Shown piece by piece: positions 15,631 through 22,441 of a stretch of DNA of 28,467 nt. Position numbers and translations under genes: made by a program. The notes beneath the pieces were generated by a model. That model ran no database searches. It was not told where the DNA came from and saw only the letters and a program-made list of their open reading frames with translations. Every line of letters begins with the position of its first letter. Positions within the stretch are counted from its first letter, which is position 1. The stretch comes from a virus: IMG/VR virus record IMGVR_UViG_3300044301_003257, positions 1 through 28,467 of that record, one strand, 5' to 3'.

Positions 15631-17507
15631 AACAACAACCTATGTTTACCCCAAACTCGGATTGGGTTCCTCCTGACACATTACCTGATTTATCCTCAGC
15701 GAAACGTATAGCTGTTGATTTGGAAACTAAAGACCCAGACCTAAGACTTTCTGGTCCAGGATGGGCAACAGGTAATGGACACATCACAGGAATAGCTGTG
15801 GCAACAGATAATTGGAGTGGGTACTTACCTATTCGCCACGATGGTGGTGGTAATTTAGATCCTGCGTTTGTGTTGCGTTGGTTAAACAAATCATTATCAG
15901 GAAGCGCAGATAAAATTTTTCATAACGCACTTTACGATGTTGGTTGGCTAAAACGAGAAGGTGTAGAGGTACGTGGTAAAATACACGATACTGTAATTGC
16001 TGCACCTTTAGTTGATGAGCATCGTAGAAGATATTCATTAGATTCTCTCGGTGAGGATTATTGTGATGATAGAAAAGACGAGACTTTATTAAAAGATGCT
16101 GCGAGTGCATGGGGAATCGACCCAAAAGCAGAAATGTATGTTTTACCTGCTAAATATGTAGGTGAGTACGCAGAACAAGATGCTGTGTTAACATTAAAAC
16201 TGTGGGATATACTACAGAAAAAGTTAATAGATGAGAATCTACAATCTATTTATGATCTTGAGTCTAGCCTCATTCCTCTTCTTGTTGAAATGAGATGGAA
16301 AGGTGTGCGTGTTGATATAGATAAAGCTGAGCAGAGTGTAGAGACTCTTAAAAAACAGGAAAAAGACTGTATTAAGCAAATAAAGTCTAAATATGGTCTT
16401 GATGTAGATGTTTGGGCGTCTGCAAGCGTCGCAAAAGTGTTTGATAAGGCAGGTCTAAGCTACCCAAGAACGCAGAAGACCAATGCACCTAGTTTTACAG
16501 GCAAATGGCTAGAAAGTTTGAATCATGATTTACCTAAACTCATCGTACAAGCCAGAAAATATCAAAAAATTCGTAGTGCGTTTATAGAAAATATGATTTT
16601 AGAACATGCACATAATGGTAGAATACATGGGCAAATGCATCCTTTACGTGGTGACTCAGGTGGAACTGTTAGTGGAAGATTTAGCTATAGCACACCTAAT
16701 TTGCAACAAGTACCAGCTAGAGACCCTGTTCTTGGACCTTTAGTGCGTGGTTTATTTTTACCAGAAGAAGGGCATAGTTGGGGTGCGTTTGATTATTCCC
16801 AACAAGAACCACGTTTAACTGTGCATTATGCATCTAGAATGAAACTTCCTGGTGCAGAGGAAGCAGTATCTGCGTATAAAGAAGATGATGCAGATTTCCA
16901 CCAGATTGTGGCTGATATGGCAGGTATTGCTAGAAAAGATGCAAAAGTTATAAATTTGTCCCTAAGTTATGGAATGGGCAAAACTAAATTAATACAAGCA
17001 CTCGGTATAAATGAACTAGAAGCTGATGCTCTGTTTAACAACTATCATTCAAAAGTGCCTTTTATTAAAGAACTAACTTTATCCTGCTCTCGTAAGGCAG
17101 AAAATGTTGGCTTTATAAAAACACTTTTGGGTAGAAAATGTCGTTTTGACATGTATGAACCTAGAAACGAGAAAAGTACACCCCTTCCTTTTGAACAAGC
17201 GTACGAAGAATATGGAGCGAATTTACGTCGGGCATATACTTATCGTGCATTTAATCGTTTGATACAGGGTAGTGCAGCAGATATGACAAAACAAGCCATG
17301 TTAGATATGTGGAACGAAGGAATTATCCCCCATATACAAGTACATGACGAGTTAGACGTATCTGTTCAAAATAAAGAAGAAAGTAGAAAGATTGTAGAAA
17401 TCATGGAAAACTGTGTTGATCTGGCTGTTCCATCCAAAGTTGATGCTGAAATAGGCGATACTTGGGGGACTGCTGTGGTTGACCATAATAAATATTGGAG
17501 CAAATAA
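15627..17507 (+). CDS. polA: Family A DNA polymerase with 3'-5' exonuclease (Leu at the 762 position)
   Basis: A 626-aa replicative polymerase. Exonuclease motifs: VDLETK (30-35; D31, E33), FHNALYDVGW (98-107) and YAEQDAVLTL (181-190). Polymerase motifs: A in FDYSQQEPRL (388-397; D389), B (O-helix) RKDAKVINLSLSYG (436-449), C VHDELD (572-577; D574, E575). There is no 5'-3' exonuclease domain, as in T7-like phages. In the O-helix the residue aligned to E. coli Phe762 is Leu444, a variant known from environmental viruses and thought to change speed and fidelity. Its ATG overlaps the nucleotidase stop by four bases; the HTH gene starts immediately after it. Confidence 0.97.
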   Translation: MKQQPMFTPNSDWVPPDTLPDLSSAKRIAVDLETKDPDLRLSGPGWATGNGHITGIAVATDNWSGYLPIRHDGGGNLDPAFVLRWLNKSLSGSADKIFHNALYDVGWLKREGVEVRGKIHDTVIAAPLVDEHRRRYSLDSLGEDYCDDRKDETLLKDAASAWGIDPKAEMYVLPAKYVGEYAEQDAVLTLKLWDILQKKLIDENLQSIYDLESSLIPLLVEMRWKGVRVDIDKAEQSVETLKKQEKDCIKQIKSKYGLDVDVWASASVAKVFDKAGLSYPRTQKTNAPSFTGKWLESLNHDLPKLIVQARKYQKIRSAFIENMILEHAHNGRIHGQMHPLRGDSGGTVSGRFSYSTPNLQQVPARDPVLGPLVRGLFLPEEGHSWGAFDYSQQEPRLTVHYASRMKLPGAEEAVSAYKEDDADFHQIVADMAGIARKDAKVINLSLSYGMGKTKLIQALGINELEADALFNNYHSKVPFIKELTLSCSRKAENVGFIKTLLGRKCRFDMYEPRNEKSTPLPFEQAYEEYGANLRRAYTYRAFNRLIQGSAADMTKQAMLDMWNEGIIPHIQVHDELDVSVQNKEESRKIVEIMENCVDLAVPSKVDAEIGDTWGTAVVDHNKYWSK

Positions 17508-17783
17508 ATGCAAGGAATAGACGAGCAGTCGGCTAAAAACTTTCTAGACAGAAACGAAACCATTTACAATCTGTATAAAAATGGAGCAACTATGGAACAG
17601 ATAGGTGCAAAATTTGGTGTTTCAAAACAGCGTGTACATCAGATAATTCGAAGATGTAAAATCGGAGAAGGACATTATTATAATGCGCACAAACTGGAAA
17701 CAGATAAAAAAGAAACAGACCCAGCTAACTATAGTGCTTGGTTAAAAGAAAAAGGTGTGAAAACTATCAAAAGAAACTTTTGA
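17508..17783 (+). CDS. Helix-turn-helix protein, sigma-70 region 4-like
   Basis: A 91-aa protein. Residues about 19-48 (IYNLYKNGATMEQIGAKFGVSKQRVHQIIRR) form a clear HTH of the sigma-70 region 4 / resolvase type, the helix that contacts -35 DNA. The C-terminal tail is basic. GGAG lies eight bases before ATG, directly after the polymerase stop. A transcription regulator, perhaps for a gene switch, is likely; there is no region 2, so it is not a full sigma factor. Its last codons overlap the start of the nuclease gene. Confidence 0.78.
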   Translation: MQGIDEQSAKNFLDRNETIYNLYKNGATMEQIGAKFGVSKQRVHQIIRRCKIGEGHYYNAHKLETDKKETDPANYSAWLKEKGVKTIKRNF

Positions 17784-18178
17784 AAGAAAACGCATTTTGG
17801 GGTTTAGTCAGCAAAAATCTAAAAAATATACACATCCAGCGAATCGAGACTGGGGGTACTGGGCGTGGAATCCCAGATTTTAACGCATGCGACGATGGTG
17901 TTGAGTATTGGGTAGAATTAAAGGTTGTAAACTCTGGTAAAAAGATAGGACTTCGACCTGAGCAAATAGGGTGGTTGGTAAAACGCTCTATGCATGGTGG
18001 TCGTTGTTTCGTTTTAGTTAGGACTCCTGATGCACAAATATATTTATATAATGGTGCTGATGCGAGAGAAGTAGCTGACGAAGGACTACGCTTAGAACCA
18101 GAGTTGGCACTTAAAAAACCTTATGATTGGGATTTATTAAAAAAGTCCTTTACTTTATTGCACAATAAGATAGAATGA
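17780..18178 (+). CDS. VRR-NUC / Holliday-junction-resolvase-like PD-(D/E)XK nuclease
   Basis: A nuclease of about 132 aa. GRGIPDFNACDDGVEYWVELKVV gives the catalytic D and ExK, followed by a downstream Q (RPEQIGW) and RCFVLVR strand, the VRR-NUC pattern. It would cut branched or single-stranded replication intermediates. The frame is open from TTG 17738, but TTG 17780, which overlaps the previous stop as TTGA, gives a start LKENAFWGLV that fits family members; the start codon is uncertain. The last 30 bases of the gene contain a promoter (18149-18176) for the following gene. Confidence 0.8.
   Translation: MKENAFWGLVSKNLKNIHIQRIETGGTGRGIPDFNACDDGVEYWVELKVVNSGKKIGLRPEQIGWLVKRSMHGGRCFVLVRTPDAQIYLYNGADAREVADEGLRLEPELALKKPYDWDLLKKSFTLLHNKIE
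18149..18176 (+). promoter_or_regulatory. Promoter embedded in the 3' end of the nuclease gene
   Basis: AAAAGTCC, TTTACT (18149-18154), 16 bases, TAGAAT (18171-18176). It lies wholly inside coding sequence (residues LKKSFTLLHNKIE) and would start transcription near 18183, 29 bases before ATG 18212. Confidence 0.6.
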
Positions 18179-18211
18179 CTGGGTATTAATCAATAAAGAA
18201 AGGAGAAAAAT

Positions 18212-18505
18212 ATGCGTAATACATTTAAAGACTTAGATTTTAAAAGAATAGACCCTTATCATTCAGTGCTATACTTAACCGAGGACTGTTCTTTTGCTAT
18301 GGCTGTTTTAAAAAGTAGTGAACTCGGAAAACTGCTTAATGTTGGTTCCGTCTCTGCTGGCTTTGCTAATCCGTCGGCTTCTAATAATCTATCGACCTTC
18401 GTTTACGAAGACGACCAATTTACTTATGTTATTAACCAAATAAACAGTTATGACCATACTGTGTTTGCTGGTATTCGTTATGATAAAGTCGTAACCGAGG
18501 TTTAA
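18212..18505 (+). CDS. Small hypothetical protein
   Basis: A 97-aa protein with strong AAGAAAGGAGAAAAAT before ATG. It is Ser/Asn/Tyr-rich with beta character (VLYLTEDCSFAMAVLKSSEL; STFVYEDDQFTYVINQI) and no recognisable motif. It is the first gene of the accessory region, between an embedded promoter and the hairpin-promoter at 18513. Confidence 0.65.
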   Translation: MRNTFKDLDFKRIDPYHSVLYLTEDCSFAMAVLKSSELGKLLNVGSVSAGFANPSASNNLSTFVYEDDQFTYVINQINSYDHTVFAGIRYDKVVTEV

Positions 18506-18512
18506 TAAACAG

Positions 18513-18541
18513 AGGACTTTGTTATGATTTAACAAAGTCCT
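18513..18541 (+). terminator. Hairpin fused to a promoter
   Basis: AGGACTTTGTTA and TAACAAAGTCCT form a perfect 12-bp stem with a five-base loop (TGATT), followed by TTTACTTTAC. The 3' arm supplies the AAAGTCC block of the next promoter, so one element may end one transcript and start another. Confidence 0.6.
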
Positions 18542-18568
18542 TTACTTTACTGTAGAGTGATATATGAT
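18541..18568 (+). promoter_or_regulatory. Promoter before the zinc-ribbon gene
   Basis: TTTACT (18541-18546), 16 bases, TATGAT (18563-18568). Expected start near 18575, then AAGAAAGGAGAAAAAA before ATG 18596. Confidence 0.75.
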
Positions 18569-18595
18569 AACTTTAAAAAGAAAGGAGAAAAAATA

Positions 18596-18730
18596 ATGGA
18601 CGAACCAAAAATAACAGAAACGAATATGAGTGAAAATTGTCTAGAATGTGGGTTTGTATTAGATCAAGATGAACAAGAAACAGACATATTAGTTTGTCAT
18701 AAATGTGGGCTAGGTTGGGAGAAAAGCTAA
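18596..18730 (+). CDS. Tiny zinc-ribbon protein
   Basis: A 44-aa acidic protein with CLECG and CHKCG, 16 residues apart, a minimal zinc ribbon. A strong AAAGGAG site lies before ATG and its stop overlaps the next start (TAATG at 18728-18732). Small zinc ribbons of this kind in phages may modify host polymerase or bind nucleic acid; nothing more specific can be said. Confidence 0.65.
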   Translation: MDEPKITETNMSENCLECGFVLDQDEQETDILVCHKCGLGWEKS

Positions 18731-19236
18731 TGGAAGATTTTATTTTTAAACAAACAAGTAATACTTTTTTTGAATCAGATTACAACGATTATGGATTGCG
18801 ATGCGAAATTACTGTTCTTGGTGAACGTAGATATAGGGTTGTACTTATAGCTTACGACTGCGAAGTAATCAGGTGCTTTTTTTGTAGAACAACCATAGAG
18901 TGTAAAGCTGAAGTATATGAGGATGCTAAACACTTAAAAGAAATAAATAAGATTACTTGTGGTAATTTTGAAGTAGATGATTACGAATTACATCATTCAT
19001 GGTGTTATGCAGATGCTTCAGACATAGAGCGACTTAAAGAGATTTGTTCTAAGTATGATGACAATAAACATAAATGCGAATTAGAAAGTGCCTATGAATA
19101 TGTAGAGGAATACAAAACATTAGATAAAAAAATTCGTGGGGAAAAGTGGCAAGCAGATTTTAAAAAAGTGCTATCTTCTAAAAACATAAAAGAAATGAAA
19201 GCACAAGCTAAAAAAATGCTGTCTGAACAAAATTAG
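18730..19236 (+). CDS. Hypothetical protein
   Basis: A 168-aa protein starting MEDFIFKQTSN; ATG 18730 is chosen over an upstream in-frame codon because of the TAATG coupling with the zinc-ribbon gene. The N-terminal half is beta-rich with six cysteines (CFFCRTTIEC among them); the C-terminal 45 residues are Lys-rich helix (KWQADFKKVLSSKNIKEMKA). No known family. It is followed immediately by the promoter at 19240. Confidence 0.65.
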   Translation: MEDFIFKQTSNTFFESDYNDYGLRCEITVLGERRYRVVLIAYDCEVIRCFFCRTTIECKAEVYEDAKHLKEINKITCGNFEVDDYELHHSWCYADASDIERLKEICSKYDDNKHKCELESAYEYVEEYKTLDKKIRGEKWQADFKKVLSSKNIKEMKAQAKKMLSEQN

Positions 19237-19239
19237 TCC

Positions 19240-19267
19240 TTTACTTTACTGTAGAGTGCGATATGAT
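19240..19267 (+). promoter_or_regulatory. Promoter of the structured leader
   Basis: TAGTCC, TTTACT (19240-19245), 16 bases, TATGAT (19262-19267). Expected start near 19274, giving an unusually long (about 165-base) leader before ATG 19441. Confidence 0.72.
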
Positions 19268-19310
19268 AAACTGTATGAATTTAAGAAAAAGATAGGCAAT
19301 ACATGAATCC

Positions 19311-19425
19311 GATAGGTGCGTGCTCTTGGGTGCCGATGTTCTAGGTAAATGTGTGTGACGCCCATTGTGCTGCCAAATATCTTTCATAACGACTGGGCTA
19401 ATTTACCACCAAGAGCAACTTTTTA
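19311..19425 (+). ncRNA. Candidate structured RNA leader or small RNA
   Basis: Nested pairings span the only long leader in the accessory region: TGCTCTTGG (19321-19329) with CCAAGAGCA (19409-19417); inside it GGTAAAT (19444-style block at 19344-19350) with ATTTACC (19401-19407); inside that GCCCA (19360-19364) with TGGGC (19394-19398). The outer stem is followed by ACTTTTT (19418-19424), so the fold could end in termination and release a small RNA of about 150 bases, or act as an attenuator or riboswitch just before AAGAAAGGAG of the next gene. I do not recognise it as a known riboswitch class or tRNA. Confidence 0.5.
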
Positions 19426-19440
19426 AGAAAGGAGAAAAAT

Positions 19441-19698
19441 ATGATATTCGACAAAGTTTTAGAAGAGTTTAAAAAAATCCATCCACATTATTCCAGAACA
19501 CCGAGTGAAAAGTTTTCATCCGCACGGATGGGTGGCTGGTTACTTAGGGATGCTGATAACATGTATATTGGTTTTTTAAGTAAGCGTGGTGGTTGCGAGG
19601 TTGTTGATCTTGTAGAAACTACCCCAGAAAACAAACCTCAGATTCGTGGGGTAAACGACGAGAAATACAAAGAATTCAAACAGAGGTATAAAAAATAA
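19441..19698 (+). CDS. Small hypothetical protein behind the RNA leader
   Basis: An 85-aa basic protein starting MIFDKVLEEFKKIHPHYSR, with an AAGAAAGGAGAAAAAT site right after the RNA element. MGGWLLRDADNMYIGFLSKRGG suggests a small alpha/beta fold. No known family. If the leader is regulatory, this gene is its target. The stop overlaps the next small ORF (TAATG). Confidence 0.65.
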   Translation: MIFDKVLEEFKKIHPHYSRTPSEKFSSARMGGWLLRDADNMYIGFLSKRGGCEVVDLVETTPENKPQIRGVNDEKYKEFKQRYKK

Positions 19699-19811
19699 TG
19701 GACGTTTTCTTATTTATTCTACAGCTTCCTTGGTTTTTATTTCAGTGGTTTATCATTATTGCAAGCTGGGCAATATTAGTTACATATATATGGAGAATAT
19801 TTGATGAGTAA
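19698..19811 (+). CDS. Tiny membrane protein
   Basis: A 37-aa, very hydrophobic and Trp/Phe-rich peptide (FLFILQLPWFLFQWFIIIA...) that would span the membrane once or twice. It starts in a TAATG overlap with the previous gene and overlaps the following ORF by eight bases. The coupling on both sides argues it is translated. Confidence 0.55.
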   Translation: MDVFLFILQLPWFLFQWFIIIASWAILVTYIWRIFDE

Positions 19812-19929
19812 AGGATCACAGCGAAGACCAGAAAACACGGACAAATTTAAAGAGAATTTTGACAAAATATTTCGTGAAGTATTCGAAGATGAAAAAAAGA
19901 AAAAGGAGAAAAAAGATGAGGAAAGTTGA
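19804..19929 (+). CDS. Small conserved phage protein of the MSKG..RRP type
   Basis: A 41-aa protein starting MSKGSQRRPENTDKFKENFD and ending in a Lys/Glu-rich tail. The N-terminal MSKGS.RRP and the FDKIF motif match a tiny protein I recognise from many phages, function unknown. It overlaps the membrane peptide by eight bases and the dUTPase by fourteen; the poly-purine tail encodes the dUTPase ribosome binding site. Confidence 0.6.
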   Translation: MSKGSQRRPENTDKFKENFDKIFREVFEDEKKKKEKKDEES

Positions 19930-20359
19930 ATTAAAAGTCACACAAACAAATGGAACGTACCCATCCCCACCAGAATACGCTACTGTTGGCTCAGCAGGTT
20001 TAGATTTAGTTTCTTTAGAAGATAAAAAACTACTCCCCAAAGAGTCGCATAAATTTGACATAGGTCTGGCTATTTATCTTGGTGATACAGAAATATGTGG
20101 TTTAATTTGCCCACGCTCTGGTTTAGCAAGCAAAGGAATTTCACTTAAAAATACAATAGGCATTATAGACTCGGATTATCAAGGTTCACTAATTGTAAAT
20201 CTTGTAAACAATTCTGAAGAAGAATATGTTGTGAAAAAAGGCGATCGAATTGCACAGCTTTGTATCTTGCCAGTCATTAATGTACTGTGGACTCCTGTAA
20301 TGGAATTCAGTGGCGTTACTAAACGAAGCATGGGTGGGTTTGGTAGCACAGGAGAATAG
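19916..20359 (+). CDS. dut: Trimeric dUTPase
   Basis: A 147-aa dUTP diphosphatase (dUTP to dUMP and pyrophosphate). The five motifs are present: ATVGSAGLDL, PRSGLASKGI, NTIGIIDSDYQGSL (catalytic Asp, uracil pocket), KGDRIAQLCILP and the P-loop-like RSMGGFGSTG at the C-terminus. ATG 19916 is chosen because AAAAAGGAGAAAAAAG lies just before it; the open frame upstream codes Lys/Arg-rich shadow. It lowers dUTP and supplies dUMP to the thymidylate-synthase-like enzyme, which fits a phage altering its thymine. Confidence 0.95.
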   Translation: MRKVELKVTQTNGTYPSPPEYATVGSAGLDLVSLEDKKLLPKESHKFDIGLAIYLGDTEICGLICPRSGLASKGISLKNTIGIIDSDYQGSLIVNLVNNSEEEYVVKKGDRIAQLCILPVINVLWTPVMEFSGVTKRSMGGFGSTGE

Positions 20360-20360
20360 T

Positions 20361-20510
20361 GTGAGAAAAGCAACAATTAACATAACGCATGTATCCAATA
20401 CTGGATCAAGAGGAAAGAAAACTTCAATCGGTCGTAGAAATTTTGGCACAGCTACACTTAATAAACACAAACGTAGATGTTTGAAAAAATATAGGGGACA
20501 GGGAAAATGA
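20361..20510 (+). CDS. Small basic conserved phage protein
   Basis: A 49-aa, strongly basic protein from GTG 20361, which has AGGAG six bases upstream and lies one base after the dUTPase stop. The pattern RKATINITH...GKKTSIG...NKHKRRCLKKYRGQGK matches a small phage family of unknown function that I have seen widely. DNA or RNA binding is likely from charge. It overlaps the next gene by four bases (ATGA). Confidence 0.65.
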   Translation: MRKATINITHVSNTGSRGKKTSIGRRNFGTATLNKHKRRCLKKYRGQGK

Positions 20511-20782
20511 AAGATATTGAAGATTTTAAAAACGAGTGGAAAAACGAAGTTGAGTCTGAAATGGATACTTACATTATCAGAGCAGAAAGAACATTAGTAG
20601 GTTACTACACCATCAAAACTAAATCACTAAAAGAAGCTAAAGCACAAGCTAAATATCAAATGGCAGTCAGTCCTAGAACCGTGATAGAGCATGAAAAACA
20701 AGAAGAAATTATTTTGCCCCAAAAACCCATGGTGATACAAACCCACAACGAGTTTACAGATAAGGAGAAAAAAGATGTATAA
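20507..20782 (+). CDS. Small hypothetical protein
   Basis: A 91-aa protein. Residues 20-50 (DTYIIRAERTLVGYYTIKTKSLKEAKAQAKYQ) give two strands and a helix; a similar pattern occurs in the 56-aa protein at 23886, so the two may be distant paralogues. It starts in an ATGA overlap and its end overlaps the next ORF. No function known. Confidence 0.6.
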   Translation: MKDIEDFKNEWKNEVESEMDTYIIRAERTLVGYYTIKTKSLKEAKAQAKYQMAVSPRTVIEHEKQEEIILPQKPMVIQTHNEFTDKEKKDV

Positions 20783-20954
20783 AAGAGAAAAAATCTTTAA
20801 CATAATCAGTAACATAATAGACTTAGTACAAGACAATTTGAAAATTTATACAAGTTTTGTTGTAGCTTTTACAAGTTTAATTGTCTATGTCTATGTAGTA
20901 TTTTTTTGGCTCGACACAGTCGAATCTATAGAATTGGTTGTGAGGTATTTTTAA
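20775..20954 (+). CDS. Small single-pass membrane protein
   Basis: A 59-aa protein with AAGGAGAAAAAAG before ATG. Residues about 25-46 (YTSFVVAFTSLIVYVYVVFFW) are a clear transmembrane segment; the N-terminal part is basic. It overlaps the previous gene by eight bases and the next by one (TAATG). A membrane-active early protein is possible; there is no sign of a holin partner nearby. Confidence 0.6.
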   Translation: MYKREKIFNIISNIIDLVQDNLKIYTSFVVAFTSLIVYVYVVFFWLDTVESIELVVRYF

Positions 20955-21145
20955 TGGAAGAGTTTAAGTACAGTAAAAAACAAACATACAAAACAAATTT
21001 AACACGTTGGCGAATACTTAACGCAAAAGAACGTAATGCGTTTAATCAACCAGAGTTATCGGAAAAAGAAAGTAAAGAAAGGTTTGACGAATTGTATGGT
21101 GCTAACAAAAAATCTCTTAAAAATTGGGTGTTAGGTAATTCGTAG
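20954..21145 (+). CDS. Small hypothetical protein
   Basis: A 63-aa basic, helical protein starting MEEFKYSKKQTYK; ATG 20954 overlaps the membrane protein stop. It ends tail-to-tail with the oxygenase gene, sharing 15 bases. No recognised family. Confidence 0.55.
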   Translation: MEEFKYSKKQTYKTNLTRWRILNAKERNAFNQPELSEKESKERFDELYGANKKSLKNWVLGNS

Positions 21146-21817
21146 CGATGCTTCTTCTGGAATATCCCCTTTCATCCAATATGTAAGTGAATACCTCTTA
21201 CCTCTTGTTATGTTTAATGCTGTATGTCTGTGTGTTACTCTAGATGGAAACAGTATCGCGTGACCTATAGGTAATGGACCAGCAGAAAATTTCTGTCTTT
21301 CAAAATACACACCACCATCATCAAAATCATCGTTTAATTGCACCGATAAACTTATTTCAGCTAATCCATCATGGTGCCATCCTGGATTTCCAATTTGTCC
21401 ATCCATACTGTGTTTGACCACAAAAGCAGAAGACAGCCAGACTACAGGAAAACTCCACACAGAATTAGTTATGGGTACTATGTGCTTTTCTATGTTTTGT
21501 ATGTGTGCTGTGTTGGCATAAGGTGATAAATCTTTTAAGTCTATTTCTGGTGCTGGGTAAACATCACCAGGACGATGTTTAAATTGACCAATTTTTTCGC
21601 ATACTTCTATTAGTTGAGCACAGTACTCTGGTGTTAAAAAAGGAAAACTTATTATATTGTCTGCTGGCTCCTCGACTAAGTCTAAAACTTTTTTACGAAC
21701 ATCGTCTGTTGGCATAAAAGAATCTTCTGGAACCAGAACATAATCTTCTGTTGCTTTTAATAACTCTGGTGCTATATTGTCTGGTGAATAATTAAAGATC
21801 TTAGATAGATCGACCAT
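21131..21817 (-). CDS. 2-oxoglutarate/Fe(II)-dependent dioxygenase (prolyl-hydroxylase-like)
   Basis: A 228-aa enzyme. The iron ligands are H148 and D150 in WHHDG and H196 in RVTHRHTA; the 2-oxoglutarate-binding Arg is R205 or R208 in TRGKRYSL. The double-stranded beta-helix follows an N-terminal helical part. Such oxygenases are common in marine phages; substrates may be proteins or nucleic acid bases. It is the only leftward gene in the accessory region, with TATAAT six bases before ATG and no Shine-Dalgarno, suggesting a leaderless mRNA. A role in base modification is possible but unsupported beyond the phage's other enzymes. Confidence 0.88.
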   Translation of the reverse strand: MVDLSKIFNYSPDNIAPELLKATEDYVLVPEDSFMPTDDVRKKVLDLVEEPADNIISFPFLTPEYCAQLIEVCEKIGQFKHRPGDVYPAPEIDLKDLSPYANTAHIQNIEKHIVPITNSVWSFPVVWLSSAFVVKHSMDGQIGNPGWHHDGLAEISLSVQLNDDFDDGGVYFERQKFSAGPLPIGHAILFPSRVTHRHTALNITRGKRYSLTYWMKGDIPEEASLRIT

Positions 21818-21823
21818 GATTCT

Positions 21824-21852
21824 ATTATAAAGGTTTAAAAAAAGTTAAAAAA
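21824..21852 (-). promoter_or_regulatory. Leftward promoter of the oxygenase gene, possibly leaderless
   Basis: On the minus strand a consensus TATAAT (21829-21824) lies six bases before ATG 21817, so transcription would start at the ATG. The -35 region is only an A/T tract (TTTTTT at 17 bases). It is back to back with the rightward promoter at 21857. Confidence 0.5.
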
Positions 21853-21856
21853 GTCC

Positions 21857-21884
21857 TTTACTTTATTGTAGAATCATGCATGAT
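21857..21884 (+). promoter_or_regulatory. Promoter before the zinc-binding gene
   Basis: AAAGTTAAAAAAGTCC (possible UP element), TTTACT (21857-21862), 16 bases, CATGAT (21879-21884). It leads to AAGAAAGGAGAAAAAAT and ATG 21918. Confidence 0.72.
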
Positions 21885-21917
21885 AGTGTTATTGTTTTAA
21901 AAGAAAGGAGAAAAAAT

Positions 21918-22244
21918 ATGACAATATTAGAATTTTGCAAACATCCCTTGGTAGAATATGCCGATGCGGAAAGTCCTCGTAAAGAGTCTAGAGAGTTTGA
22001 ATATGTTGAAGGTGAAAGATGTATTCTTTGCAATAAAGGTGTAGATAAACCTAAAATATGGGTTCATCTTTGTAATGGTGGTTCTGAACTTGCCCACGCT
22101 GAAGATAGTGCTACGATTGAGCACTACCATGATGCTGGTAATCTAGGTTGCCACCCTATTGGTCCCGAGTGTAAACGCAAACTTGCGAAAGTTATTCGTG
22201 AGCAAGGTTGTGATCCAAAAAACTACATAACTGTAGAAAACTAA
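21918..22244 (+). CDS. Small zinc-binding hypothetical protein
   Basis: A 108-aa protein; ATG 21918 is chosen for the strong ribosome site in front of it. Cys/His pairs (RCILCNKG, VHLCNGG, EHYHDAG, GCHPIGPECKRKL) look like a zinc-binding fold of the kind seen in small phage proteins. It heads a run of five genes joined by AAGGAG sites or stop-start overlaps. No function known. Confidence 0.65.
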   Translation: MTILEFCKHPLVEYADAESPRKESREFEYVEGERCILCNKGVDKPKIWVHLCNGGSELAHAEDSATIEHYHDAGNLGCHPIGPECKRKLAKVIREQGCDPKNYITVEN

Positions 22245-22257
22245 GAAAGGAGAAATT

Positions 22258-22431
22258 ATGACAACAACTTATAAAATCATTCGTTTTAGAAAAGATTCTG
22301 ATGGGTTTCCAAAACGTACCAATAAAGTGATCAAACGTGGACTTTCTGAGACAGAAGCTCAAGAGCACTGTCAAAGAGAAGACACTCATGGTGAAAATTG
22401 GTTTGATGGCTATACATCAGAAAATAACTAA
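22258..22431 (+). CDS. Small conserved phage protein
   Basis: A 57-aa protein with GAAAGGAGAAATT before ATG. The pattern YKIIRFRK...KRTNKVIKRGLSETEAQEHCQRED...WFDGY is shared by small proteins in many phages (beta strands, GL..EEAQ.HC helix, closing WFDGY), function unknown. This match is the reason to accept so short a frame. Confidence 0.7.
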   Translation: MTTTYKIIRFRKDSDGFPKRTNKVIKRGLSETEAQEHCQREDTHGENWFDGYTSENN

Positions 22432-22441
22432 AGGAGAAATT

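Noticed and set aside
17508-17783. Full phage sigma factor
   Set aside because: Only the region 4-like HTH is present in 91 residues; there is no region 2, so it is called an HTH regulator.
19311-19425. Possible tRNA
   Set aside because: No cloverleaf with T-arm GTTCRA motif or acceptor pairing; the pairings are nested long-range stems instead.
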